Source: Olsenella sp. SW781 (lineage in GTDB: Bacteria > Actinomycetota > Coriobacteriia > Coriobacteriales > Atopobiaceae). From it: a stretch of DNA of 64,000 bases. The stretch is taken from contig NZ_SJOU01000001.1 of NCBI RefSeq assembly GCF_012027725.1, positions 62,001 to 126,000 on the forward strand, in the 5' to 3' direction. Positions 32,849 to 42,823 of the stretch are shown here, piece after piece. Under the pieces are notes generated by a model. That model saw only the letters and a program-made list of their open reading frames with translations, was not told the DNA's origin and did not search any database. The first letter of the stretch is position 1. Each line of letters starts with the position of its first letter. A program made the position numbers and the translations under genes.

Positions 32849-33028
32849 GAGTGTCTCGTTTCGGACGGACGCGCCCTCTCCGGAGCCCTCGTCCGTCCGA
32901 AACGAGACACTCGACCGGCAGGCCACCCCGGCCGTGACGCCACGCCTCGTCTCTCCCCGGCTGAGTGACGCGTTTCGAACGGATGGGGGCCTCAGAGGGC
33001 GTTCATCTGGTCTAAAGCTGTCACTCAG
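32849..33028. repeat. Two palindromes of the GAGTGACGCG family, left of the second Vsr-like gene
   Basis: First: perfect 23-base arms starting GAGTGTCTCGTTTCGGACGG at 32849-32871 and 32890-32912. Second: imperfect arms starting CTGAGTGACGCGTTTCGAAC at 32961-32985 and 33004-33028. The gene starts its 3' end 26 bases later. Confidence 0.82.
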
Positions 33029-33053
33029 CGCGAGTGGGCCGAGGGCGGGCGCC

Positions 33054-34085
33054 TCACGCCAGCCCGTATGCCTCCGCCGGAACGAGGTCGTGGGTCGGGC
33101 CGTCCGGAATGGAGACGAGCGGCTCGTGGTCGCGCGGCACGCCGAAGGTCCCCAGCAGGCGGTTGAACTCGTACAGGTCGCCGACCTCCTCGGGGGAGAA
33201 GCGGATAATCTTCGGCCGGTCGATGGTGATGCGGGACTCGCGCCGGCGCTCTCGTCTCAGCGCAACGAGTGGACTGCCGCCGTTCATCTCCGGGTTCCAT
33301 ACCTTCTCGCCCCCGTCGAGCTCACCGATGATAATGGTGCCGTCAGGGAGCACCCACATGAAGTCGACGTGAAGGATGCGCCCGGGGCTCATGGGATCCT
33401 GCACGGGGACCTGCAGGTCAGGCATCTGGTATCCCAGCTGGTACATGGTCGCGCGGGCGATTGACTCCATGCCGTTGTCGGGTCGCGGGTCGGCAAACGA
33501 CGCCGTCATCTCCGCCTGCCTGAAGCCGCGGTATCGTGACCCCATGGACCTGACGTACGCGATGAGCGCATCCCCGCCCAGCTTGCCCGCATGCAGGGCG
33601 GAGTCGGCGATCGCGAGCCCCTCGGGAAAGCTGTGGCGACGCATGCAGTCGAAGACCGTCCTTTCCAGTGCGGTCACGGGAACGCCGGACGCCATGACGG
33701 CGGTCTCGTCGCGCATGTGAACCGCCGCAATCCTGCCCCCGTGATATCGTCTCGCTCCGGACGACGTGGCAACCTGCAGCGGCTCCTGGAGGCGGTTTGA
33801 CACGCTGAGGCCGTGCGCGACCGCGGCCGAGGTGCCGCAGAAGACCCAGTCGGGATGGAGCTCGTGGAGGGCGCGCATCATGGAGAGCGTCTGCTCGGTC
33901 TTGCTGAGCGCGTGCCAGACCTCCGCCCGCGCATACAGCCGCGGGAGCGGGGAGACGAGCTCGCCAGACCTCACACGACGCTCAAGGGCGCGATGGAGTC
34001 TCCCCGGGAACGACTCGAGGCACGCGCCGCGTCGCTCCGCCTCCCGCATGAAGACGTCAATCTCGTGGTCCACGCTCTGCCACAC
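33054..34085 (-). CDS. AbiEi-like N-terminus fused to Vsr/DUF559-like nuclease domain
   Basis: 343 residues. N-terminal AbiEi-type pattern: winged-helix-like LHRALERRVRSGELVSPLPRLYAR, GTSAAVAHGLSVSNRL, and GVPVTALERTVFDCMR. C-terminal Vsr/DUF559 pattern: GMESIARATMYQLGY, PDLQVPV, LHVDFMWV and IIIGELDGGEK, which provide E, D and E-x-D candidates for a metal site. GTG start behind a strong GGAGAGGAGGGG. Flanked on both sides by palindromes of one family. Could be a solitary AbiEi-type regulator with a nuclease domain or part of a mobile unit; no toxin partner (AbiEii) lies next to it. Confidence 0.75.
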   Translation of the reverse strand: MWQSVDHEIDVFMREAERRGACLESFPGRLHRALERRVRSGELVSPLPRLYARAEVWHALSKTEQTLSMMRALHELHPDWVFCGTSAAVAHGLSVSNRLQEPLQVATSSGARRYHGGRIAAVHMRDETAVMASGVPVTALERTVFDCMRRHSFPEGLAIADSALHAGKLGGDALIAYVRSMGSRYRGFRQAEMTASFADPRPDNGMESIARATMYQLGYQMPDLQVPVQDPMSPGRILHVDFMWVLPDGTIIIGELDGGEKVWNPEMNGGSPLVALRRERRRESRITIDRPKIIRFSPEEVGDLYEFNRLLGTFGVPRDHEPLVSIPDGPTHDLVPAEAYGLA

Positions 34086-34310
34086 GCCCCCTCCTCTCCG
34101 TCTTGGTGGGGATGATAGGGGAGAGACGGACTGCGGTGTCTTCCCGGCCTCTGACGCGTCGCTGACACCGCAGGTGGGAGGGGCTGTGCCGGCCTTGGTG
34201 ACTTCGCGGGCGGAGCGCCTGGGCCGGCAGGCGGCGTCCTGGCGGCGTCATGTACAGGGGGGCGGGCCACGAGATGTCGTTTTTCTCGCCATTCGTCACG
34301 ATTGCTGCGT

Positions 34311-34374
34311 GAGTGACGCGTTTTGGACGGACGCGACCTCCGAAAGGGCATCGTCCGTCCAAAACGCGTCACTC
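34311..34374. repeat. Palindrome of the GAGTGACGCG family, right of the second Vsr-like gene
   Basis: Perfect 23-base arms beginning GAGTGACGCGTTTTGGACGG (34311-34333 and 34352-34374). The spacer from 34086 to here shows no gene. Confidence 0.85.
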
Positions 34375-34390
34375 AGGTGAGGCGAGGGGG

Positions 34391-34460
34391 CGTGCCGAGA
34401 AGGGCGTACCGAGAAGGACGTGCCGAGAAGGACGCACGGCCCGCCCGTTCTTCTCGGCAC
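34391..34460. repeat. Triple GCCGAGAAGGAC-type repeat with inverted copy
   Basis: Three near-tandem words of the type GTGCCGAGAAGGAC (34391-34433) followed by the inverted GTTCTTCTCGGCAC (34447-34460), just outside the rpsT terminator. A variant of the dispersed dodecamer. Confidence 0.7.
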
Positions 34461-34461
34461 G

Positions 34462-34494
34462 AAAAAGCGGACCCGGGCAGCACCCCGGGTCCGC
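34462..34494 (-). terminator. Terminator of rpsT
   Basis: On the minus strand GCGGACCCGGG and CCCGGGTCCGC flank a short loop and are followed by TTTTTC, a textbook intrinsic terminator 24 bases after the rpsT stop. Confidence 0.88.
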
Positions 34495-34517
34495 TCACGC
34501 GCTCTATGAGAGAGAAG

Positions 34518-34781
34518 CTACTTGATGGTGTTCACGAGCTTCTGCACGCCGCTCTTGCGCTGGGCGGCCTGGTTCTTGTGGATGATGCCCTTGGAAGCGG
34601 CCTTGTCGAGCAGGCGGCCGGCCTTGTTGGCGGCGTCCTGGGCGGCGTCGACGTCCTTGGCCTCGACGGCGAGGCGGACCTTCTTGATGGCGGTCTTGAG
34701 CTCGGAGCGGACCGCGCGGTTGCGCTGACGCGCCTTCTCAGCGGTGATGATGCGCTTCTTCTGAGACTTGATGTTAGCCAC
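34518..34781 (-). CDS. rpsT: Ribosomal protein bS20
   Basis: 87 residues, MANIKSQKKRIITAEKARQRNRAVRSELKT pattern typical of S20, basic and helical. Start is GTG behind AAAGGA. Transcribed against lepA from a divergent spacer with a leader of at least 60 bases, possibly for autoregulation as known for S20. In Bacillus it is also convergent to holA, which supports the view that the island was inserted between the two. Confidence 0.95.
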   Translation of the reverse strand: MANIKSQKKRIITAEKARQRNRAVRSELKTAIKKVRLAVEAKDVDAAQDAANKAGRLLDKAASKGIIHKNQAAQRKSGVQKLVNTIK

Positions 34782-34876
34782 GTGCAGTTCCTTTCGGTTC
34801 TTAACTATGTGAGGCCTCTGTGCTGAGACACGGCGAGGTCAACCCGATGAATATAGCATATCCCCTCAGAGTTCGC

Positions 34877-34882
34877 TATCAT
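34877..34882 (+). promoter_or_regulatory. -10 element of lepA, suggesting a leaderless mRNA
   Basis: TATCAT ends seven bases before the lepA ATG and no ribosome site precedes the ATG, so transcription would begin at or one base before the start codon. No clear -35 is seen. Confidence 0.5.
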
Positions 34883-34889
34883 TCACCTC

Positions 34890-36697
<1,808 letters not shown>

Positions 36698-36701
<4 letters not shown>

Positions 36702-37711
36702 CGGCCGCCGAGGTCCTGGCCGCCTACGCCCCCGCCGCCCACCTCGAGTTGCCTAAAAGGGGCCAGGCCCCTTTTAGGCAACTTTCCCTCGCGGGGCGCC
36801 TCTCGGGCAAGCTGCTCATGGCGCCGATGGCGGGCGTCTCCGACGCGGCGTATCGCCTCATGGCGCGCGCGGGCGGGGCGGCCTTGGCCTACTCCGAGAT
36901 GGTCTCGTGCGCGGGGCTCCACTACGGCGAGAAGAGCTGGGAGCTCGTGGACCCCGACCCGGCAGAGCCGGAGATCGCGGTGCAGCTCTTTGGGTCCAAG
37001 CCGGAGCTCTTTCGCGAGTCCGCGGAGCGCGTGGCGGCGCGCCTGGGCGAGCGTCTCGCGCTCATCGACATCAACATGGCCTGCCCCGTGCCCAAGGTGA
37101 CCAAGAAGGGCGAGGGGTCGGCGCTGCTGGAGGATCCGGCGCTCGCGGCAGAGATCGTGCGCGCGTGCCGCGAGGGCGCCCCGGGCATCGCCGTGACGGT
37201 GAAGATCCGCCGCGGCCGCTACATGGGGCAGGAGGTGGCGCCCGAGTTCACGCGCGCGATGGAGGCCGCGGGCGCGGCGGCGGTGGCCGTGCACGGGCGC
37301 TTCGCCACGCAGATGTATCACGGCGAGGCGGACTGGGGCGCCGTGAGCCGCGTCGTGGATGCCGTGGACATCCCCGTCATCGCTTCTGGCGACATCCTCT
37401 CGCACGACGCCGCGCGCCGCGCGCTCGCGGAGACCGGCGCGACGGCCGTGATGGTGGCGCGCGGGACCTACGGCAACCCGTGGGTCTTCTCGGGCCACGA
37501 GGCTACGGTCGCCGAGAGGATCGCGGCCTTTGAGTGTCACGTGCGCCTGCTCGAGGCCACGGGCGCCCACCTCAAGCGCGCCCGCAGCCTTGCGGGGTGG
37601 TACTTCAAGGGCATGCCCGACGCCGCGCGCTGGCGCAACGCCGCCATGAGCTGCGTCACCGCCGAGGAGTTCCTCGCCGTGGCCGCCGAGGTCCGCGCGC
37701 ACGTGTGCTGA
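36698..37711 (+). CDS. dusB: tRNA-dihydrouridine synthase (DusB-like)
   Basis: FMN enzyme that reduces uridines in the tRNA D-loop. 337 residues from a GTG that overlaps the lepA stop, behind AAGGTGG. Core motifs: [14 protein letters not shown] near 42, [17 protein letters not shown] near 130 with the catalytic cysteine, VKIRRG, VHGR and SGDI. Residues about 17-28 ([12 protein letters not shown]) are encoded by a 37-nt perfect palindrome, so the N-terminal extension carries an inserted repeat read in frame. A TTG start just inside the palindrome is an alternative. Confidence 0.9.
36747..36783. repeat. 37-nt perfect palindrome inside the dusB reading frame
   Basis: AGTTGCCTAAAAGGGGCC (36747-36764), one central A, then the exact complement to 36783. 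It contains AT-rich TAAAA/TTTTA unlike the surrounding codons. Same style as the 43-base inverted repeat near 48.2 kb, which shares AAGGGG-CAGGC words. Confidence 0.9.
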
Positions 37712-37782
37712 CGCGCCGGGCGCGCCAAACGAACCCGACTTAATTTGCATGCGCGCTCGGAGAGGCGAGAAGAGCTGGCGCT

Positions 37783-37987
37783 GCGTTGCGGCTTCGGGCA
37801 TCGTGGCAATCTCCGCCGTCTCGGCGTTGTCGGATTTGGGATTGAGGCAATCTGTCGCGGACGCCAACTGCGCGCTCTTCTCCGCTCGCTTCGAATTCGG
37901 GGGTCGTGGCAGCGCAAAACCTGCCACGACCCCCATCCGCGCAACGCCCGCGAGGCGAGAATTGCCACGACCCCAGATTCCGCAGCG
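37783..37987. repeat. Palindrome island, GTTATGGCAG family, copy 2
   Basis: Forward units at 37783, 37824 and 37884 and reverse units at 37921-37946 and 37962-37987, with words GCGTTG..GGATTTGGG...GGCA. The first two are 41 bases apart, as at 30.7 kb. Apart from this the 37712-38112 spacer shows no gene. Confidence 0.8.
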
Positions 37988-38112
37988 GCGGCGATTGCGC
38001 CCCGTCGCGTGAGATCCAGGCATAGAATACTTCGCATGTACGTGGGATTCATGGCAGCGCCGCCTCTGCCGGACCGATGCCAGCGATGAGCGCGGAAAGA
38101 CGGGGCGGGTCG

Positions 38113-38141
38113 TTGACATCGCCGCGCGGACACGATAATGG
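38113..38141 (+). promoter_or_regulatory. Promoter of hemW
   Basis: Perfect TTGACA at 38113-38118, 17-base spacer, TAATGG at 38136-38141. The predicted start falls at or next to the hemW ATG (38149), implying a leaderless message. Confidence 0.7.
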
Positions 38142-38148
38142 AGCCCCT

Positions 38149-39369
38149 ATGACCGGTGCCCTCTACCTGCACGTTCCGTTCTGCGCACGCAAGTGCGCGT
38201 ACTGCGACTTCGCCTCATGGGCCACGCCCGCGGGAGACGCGCTCATGGGGACGTATGCCCGCGCGCTCGAGGCGCAGCTGGACGAGGTGGCGGCGCTGGG
38301 GCTGCTTCAGGGCTGCGAGACGGCCTACGTGGGCGGCGGCACGCCGACGCTTCTGGGCGAGAAGGACCTCGCTCAGCTGGTCGGGAAGGTCGTGAGCATC
38401 ACGGCCCCCTCCGAGCTCACCTGCGAGGCCAACCCGGACTCGCTCGCCGACGAGGTCCTTCTCGCCGTCCGGGAGGCGGGCGCGACGCGCCTCTCCATTG
38501 GCGTCCAGAGCTTGGACGACGGGGAGCTCGCGGAGCTGGGGCGCCTGCATGACGCCGCCTGCGCCCGCGAGCGCGTGTCGGCTGCCGTGGCGTCGGGCCT
38601 CGACGTCTCCGTCGACCTCATGTGCGCGACGCCGGGACAGACGGGCGAGAGCTGGCTTCGGTCGCTCGGCGGCGTGCTCGCGCTCGGCGTGGGCCACGTG
38701 AGCGTCTATCCGCTCCAGATCGAGGAGGGGACCGCCCTCGACCGGCGCTTTTCGAATGACCCGTGCACGTGGAACGACCCCGAGGTTCAGGCCGAGCGAA
38801 TGAGCAAGGCTCAGGTCGTGCTTGAGGGTCGAGGCTATGCTCGCTATGAGGTCGCGAGCTACGCGCGCGCAGGTAAGGAGTGCCGTCACAACAAGGCCTA
38901 CTGGACGGGTTTATCCTACGTGGGGCTGGGCACCGGAGCCTCGAGCATGCTCGACCTTGAGGGTTACCTGAGACTTTCAAAGGCCTGCCCACGGCTCCCC
39001 ACTGCCCCGGCGGACGTCCGGCGTGTCCGGCTCACGGTCGAGACGCCCCGACGCGAGCTCGCCGAAGCCCCGCGCCTCTCCGCGCTGTCCTTCTCGCTCG
39101 AGTTCCTGACCGAGCCCCAGGCGGTTGCCGAGGACCTCATGCTCGGGGCCCGGCTCGTGGATGGGCTGCGCCCCGAGCTCGTGAGGCGCGCCCGCGAGCT
39201 CTTCGGGGCCCGTCTTGACGACACCGTCGACGTTCTTCTCGCCCGCGGCCTTCTGGGCGAGAAGAACGGCCGGCTTGCACCCACCGAGCAGGGCTGGCTC
39301 CTGGGCAACGAGCTCTACGGCGCCCTCTGGGACCTCGCCCCCGGCGAGGTCGCGACGGCGAGCTGCTGA
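38149..39369 (+). CDS. hemW: Radical SAM heme chaperone HemW
   Basis: 406 residues, HemN-like family. The radical SAM cluster motif reads CARKCAYC (Cys12, 16, 19), followed by YVGGGTPT near 65, SIGVQS near 118 and CRHNKAYWTG near 245. It has the HemW pattern rather than coproporphyrinogen oxidase: no extra N-terminal extension, and lepA is nearby as in Bacillus. The gene holds four copies of the GGCGAGAAGRAC dodecamer in both orientations (38356, 38455, 39232, 39256). Start chosen at the promoter-proximal ATG. Confidence 0.9.
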   Translation: MTGALYLHVPFCARKCAYCDFASWATPAGDALMGTYARALEAQLDEVAALGLLQGCETAYVGGGTPTLLGEKDLAQLVGKVVSITAPSELTCEANPDSLADEVLLAVREAGATRLSIGVQSLDDGELAELGRLHDAACARERVSAAVASGLDVSVDLMCATPGQTGESWLRSLGGVLALGVGHVSVYPLQIEEGTALDRRFSNDPCTWNDPEVQAERMSKAQVVLEGRGYARYEVASYARAGKECRHNKAYWTGLSYVGLGTGASSMLDLEGYLRLSKACPRLPTAPADVRRVRLTVETPRRELAEAPRLSALSFSLEFLTEPQAVAEDLMLGARLVDGLRPELVRRARELFGARLDDTVDVLLARGLLGEKNGRLAPTEQGWLLGNELYGALWDLAPGEVATASC

Positions 39370-39551
39370 GGGCGGTCGCGCCGATGTGATTAACGCGCGC
39401 CCGCGCAGGCCTTTCTCGCGTTTGCCCAGTTGCGCTCTCAGGGTCCGTGCGCGAGTGCGCGTTTATCTGGGAGACGGCCCGAGGCCCCCTCTTGCGCCGC
39501 ATCCGCAAATGCGCCATGCTAGCAGCGGAAACGTCGCGAGAGGGGAGCGTC

Positions 39552-40022
39552 ATGCCGGGAAAGCGCACCGATGTCATCAGCTGGGACGAGTTCTTCATGA
39601 AGGCCGCCGTCGCGGCGAGCCTGCGCAGCAAGGACCCCAACACGCAGGTCGGGGCCTGCATCGCCGACACCAACCACCGCATCCTCTCGGTGGGCTACAA
39701 CGGCACGCCCTCGGGCCTGAACGACGACGAGTTCCCCTGGGGCACGGACGACGACCCGCTCTACGACAAGCACAACTACGTCATCCACGCCGAGGCCAAC
39801 GCCATCCTCAACTACCGCGGCTCGCTCAAGGACATGACCGGCGCCACGGTCTACGTGACGCTCTTCCCGTGCCACGAGTGCGCCAAGACCCTCGTGCAGG
39901 CGGGCATCGGCGAGGTCGTCTACCTCGACGACAAGTACGACGGCACGGAGGACAACCTCATCTCCAAGAACATCCTGCAGCGCTGCGGCGTCTCCTACCG
40001 GCAGATCTCGTTCGAGGAGTAG
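39552..40022 (+). CDS. dCMP deaminase (ComEB-like)
   Basis: Deaminates dCMP to dUMP for thymidylate supply. 156 residues: SWDEFFMKAAVAASLRSKDPNTQVGA start, zinc site HAEANA near 83 with the proton-shuttle glutamate, and PCHEC near 110. GAGAGGGGAG precedes the ATG at 39552. The Bacillus counterpart ComEB is encoded between comEA and comEC; here it has moved to the far side of the island. Confidence 0.92.
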   Translation: MPGKRTDVISWDEFFMKAAVAASLRSKDPNTQVGACIADTNHRILSVGYNGTPSGLNDDEFPWGTDDDPLYDKHNYVIHAEANAILNYRGSLKDMTGATVYVTLFPCHECAKTLVQAGIGEVVYLDDKYDGTEDNLISKNILQRCGVSYRQISFEE

Positions 40023-40037
40023 GGCGGGCCGCGATTC

Positions 40038-40262
40038 GTCGCGAGTGCCCCGCGGATTCGCTGCGCGGGGGATTGGCGACACTTTGGCCGTTGGAAACGT
40101 CGCGTGGCCCCCGCTCTGTGGCGGTGCGGGGGATTGGCGACACTTCGGCGGCTGGAAACGTCGCGAGACGCCCGCACGGTGGCGGTGCGGGCCCGAGGCG
40201 ACACTTTGGCGGCGCAAACCGTCGCGAAGCCCCCCACGGCGACGACGCGGGGCCGAGGCGAC
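40038..40262. repeat. Four-copy array of the 61-bp palindrome family
   Basis: Units start at 40038, 40099, 40160 and 40221 (exact 61-base steps) and end at 40080, 40141, 40202 and 40262. Arms GTCGCGA/GGCGACACT and inner CCCCCGC/GCGGGGG. Lies between the dCMP deaminase and the first dnaJ; the rest of the spacer holds the dnaJ promoter. Confidence 0.88.
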
Positions 40263-40351
40263 GCCCGGCCCGGTCCGCCCCACCCCGCCCCTCGGCCGTG
40301 TGGACCGCGCGGATAACGGCTCCCCTGTGAATGACCTCGCCTTCCGGCGGA

Positions 40352-40357
40352 TATAAT
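40352..40357 (+). promoter_or_regulatory. -10 element for the first dnaJ gene
   Basis: Perfect TATAAT at 40352-40357, 40 bases before the gene. The -35 is weak (ATGACC at 40331). Confidence 0.55.
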
Positions 40358-40396
40358 CAACCCATCTGTGTCACCACCAGCAGGGAGACCCGCCAC

Positions 40397-41497
40397 ATGG
40401 CATCGATGAACGACAAGGACTACTACGCCATCCTCGGCGTCGAGAAGGACGCCTCCACCGACGAGATACGAAAGGCCTTCCAGCAGAAGGCGCGCAAGCT
40501 CCACCCCGACGTCAACAAGGCGCCGGATGCCGAGGAGCGCTTCAAGGAGGTCTCCGAGGCGTACGCCGTGCTCTCGGACGCCGACAAGCGCAAGCGCTAC
40601 GACGCCATGCGCTCCGGCTCGCCCTTCGCGACGGGCGGCTACGGCGGTCCCTCGCCCCAGGGCGGCTACGACCCCTTCGGCGGGAGCCCCTTCGGATGGG
40701 GGCCCTTCGGCTCCGGCTTCGGGGGCGCCGCCTCGCGCCGCCGCTCGCGCGCGTACAACCCGCGGGCCGGCGCGGACGTCGTCTACGAGCTCACGGTCGA
40801 CGCCAAGACGGCCGCCGAGGGCACCCGGCGCGGGGTCACCTACCAGCGCTACGCGCCCTGCGGCGTCTGCCACGGCTCGGGCTCCGTGGAGGCCGAGCAT
40901 CCCGAGACCTGCCCCACGTGCGGCGGCTCGGGCCACATCACCGTCGACACGGGGCTCTTCGGCGTCATGATGATGACCTGCCCGGAGTGCGAGGGCACGG
41001 GCAAGGTGGTCGCCGACCCCTGTCACGCCTGCGGCGGCACCGGCCGCACGCTCTCGGCGAGCGAGGTCGTGATCGACGTCCCTGCCGGGAGCCATGACGG
41101 CGACGAGGTCCGCAAGCCCGGCATGGGCAACGCCGGCACCAACGGCTCCGCGGCGGGCGACTTCGTCTGCCGCGTCTGCGTGCCCGAGGAGCGGCTCACG
41201 CGCCGTCAGGCGGGCGGCTTCAACCTGGTGGGCTTTGCCGTGCCCTTCGCCGTGCTCGGCGCGCTCACGGGCACGCTCGCCTCGATGTCCCTCATCATCG
41301 TCATCCCGCTCGTCGTGGGGATCTACATGGTCGTCCGCGACGGCGTGCGCGCGAGCGGGCGCTGGTGGAGGAACGCCGGCGTCGCCGTCGCCAACGGCGC
41401 GTCCAACGGCCTCATGCTCGCGCTCTTCATGGTGATGATGTTCTCATGCACCTCGGGCCTCGGCCGCGCGGGCTACATGGGGTACCGATACTGGTAG
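40397..41497 (+). CDS. DnaJ-like co-chaperone with C-terminal membrane segments
   Basis: 366 residues. J domain at about 7-70 with HPD (KLHPDVN), glycine/phenylalanine-rich linker (about 75-112), and four CxxCxGxG-type zinc repeats ([32 protein letters not shown], about 155-220). A short beta segment follows, then the substrate-binding domains of DnaJ are replaced by three hydrophobic segments (about 276-298, 300-318, 340-358). It is thus a membrane-tied J protein, unlike the canonical DnaJ encoded next. Not a frameshift remnant: the frame is intact to the stop. Confidence 0.85.
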   Translation: MASMNDKDYYAILGVEKDASTDEIRKAFQQKARKLHPDVNKAPDAEERFKEVSEAYAVLSDADKRKRYDAMRSGSPFATGGYGGPSPQGGYDPFGGSPFGWGPFGSGFGGAASRRRSRAYNPRAGADVVYELTVDAKTAAEGTRRGVTYQRYAPCGVCHGSGSVEAEHPETCPTCGGSGHITVDTGLFGVMMMTCPECEGTGKVVADPCHACGGTGRTLSASEVVIDVPAGSHDGDEVRKPGMGNAGTNGSAAGDFVCRVCVPEERLTRRQAGGFNLVGFAVPFAVLGALTGTLASMSLIIVIPLVVGIYMVVRDGVRASGRWWRNAGVAVANGASNGLMLALFMVMMFSCTSGLGRAGYMGYRYW

Positions 41498-41522
41498 TTT
41501 CAGAAAAGTGATAGCTTTGTGG

Positions 41523-41550
41523 GAGGCGGGGGCTCGCACCCCGCCTCTTT
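41523..41550 (+). terminator. Terminator between the two dnaJ genes
   Basis: Perfect stem GAGGCGGGG (41523-41531) and CCCCGCCTC (41539-41547) followed by TTTC. Confidence 0.75.
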
Positions 41551-41593
41551 CAGGGTATAAGTACCCGCGGACAAGAACCGACCAGCTCTGGAG

Positions 41594-42823
41594 ATGCACG
41601 TGGAACCAAAGAGGGACTACTACGAGGTGCTCGAGGTGCCTCGTGACGCCGACGCCAAGACGATCAAGCGCGCCTTTCTCAAGAAGGCCCGCAAGCTCCA
41701 CCCGGACGTCTCGGACGCCCCCGACGCCGAGGAGAAGTTCAAGGAGGTCAACGAGGCCTACTCGGTCCTCTCGGACGACCAGAAGCGCGCCAACTACGAC
41801 CGCTACGGCGACCCGAACGGCCCGGCGGGCTTCGGCTCCGACTACGTGGACGTCTCCGACATCTTCGGCGGGGGAGGCTTCGGCTTCGGCGACATCTTCG
41901 ACTCCTTCTTCGGCGGCGGCGCGGGCCGCGCGGGCGCCCAGGCGCGCACGCGCGGGCGCGACATGGGGATACGCCTCACGGTGACGCTCGAGGAGGCCGC
42001 GGCCGGCTGCCACAAGACCGTCGCCTACACGCGCCTCGCCCCGTGCGAGGACTGCGGCGGCACCGGGGCGGCCGAGGGCGGCCGCATGCACACGTGCGAG
42101 CGCTGCCACGGCACCGGGCGCGTGGTCGAGGTCCAGCGGACGATCTTCGGCCAGATGCAGACGCAGACGACCTGCCCCGCCTGCAACGGCCAGGGCCAGG
42201 TCATAGACCACCCCTGCGAGACCTGCGAGGGTCAGGGCCGCACGCCCTCGCGCGAGAAGGTCGAGGTCCAGGTGCCCGCCGGCGTCCACTCCGGCCAGAC
42301 CCTCACCGTCGAGGGCAAGGGCGAGGCGGGCGTGCGCGGCGACGCCTCGGGCAACCTCGTCGTGAGCATCGAGGTCCAGGAGTCCGACCGCTTCGAGCGG
42401 CGCGGCGACGACCTCCTCTGCACCGTGCGCGTGGACGCGCTGCAGGCCATCCTCGGCACCACCGTCACCATCGACGGCATCATGGAGGGCGAGCGCGTGA
42501 CCGTGGAGGTCCCCGCGGGCTGCCAGTTCGGCCAGCAGGTCGTGGTGGAGCGCAAGGGCATGCCGCGCATGGGCATGATCGCCCGCGGCAACCTCGTGGC
42601 GGTGGTCCAGGTGGAGACCCCGCGCGACCTCACCAAGAAGCAGCTGCTCGACGTCGCCGCCATCGTCGCGGAGCGGGCCCTCGGGGAGGACGCAGCCCCG
42701 GGGGAGGCCGAGAAGGGCGCGGCCGAGGCCGAGGGGTTCTCGGCGGCGGCGGAGAACGCGGCCGAGCACTTCGCCAAGGAGCGCTGGCACGCGCCCAAGA
42801 ACCCCTTCAGGGGCCGCAAGTGA
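41594..42823 (+). CDS. dnaJ: Chaperone DnaJ, canonical
   Basis: Hsp40 partner of DnaK. 409 residues: J domain with HPD (about 7-70), G/F region, four zinc repeats ([32 protein letters not shown]; about 150-215), two beta-barrel substrate domains and a dimerisation tail. Full length. The ATG has a ribosome site too close; the in-frame GTG two codons later is better spaced from CTGGAG and may be the true start. The stop overlaps the mtaB start. No hrcA, grpE or dnaK is nearby. Confidence 0.94.
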   Translation: MHVEPKRDYYEVLEVPRDADAKTIKRAFLKKARKLHPDVSDAPDAEEKFKEVNEAYSVLSDDQKRANYDRYGDPNGPAGFGSDYVDVSDIFGGGGFGFGDIFDSFFGGGAGRAGAQARTRGRDMGIRLTVTLEEAAAGCHKTVAYTRLAPCEDCGGTGAAEGGRMHTCERCHGTGRVVEVQRTIFGQMQTQTTCPACNGQGQVIDHPCETCEGQGRTPSREKVEVQVPAGVHSGQTLTVEGKGEAGVRGDASGNLVVSIEVQESDRFERRGDDLLCTVRVDALQAILGTTVTIDGIMEGERVTVEVPAGCQFGQQVVVERKGMPRMGMIARGNLVAVVQVETPRDLTKKQLLDVAAIVAERALGEDAAPGEAEKGAAEAEGFSAAAENAAEHFAKERWHAPKNPFRGRK

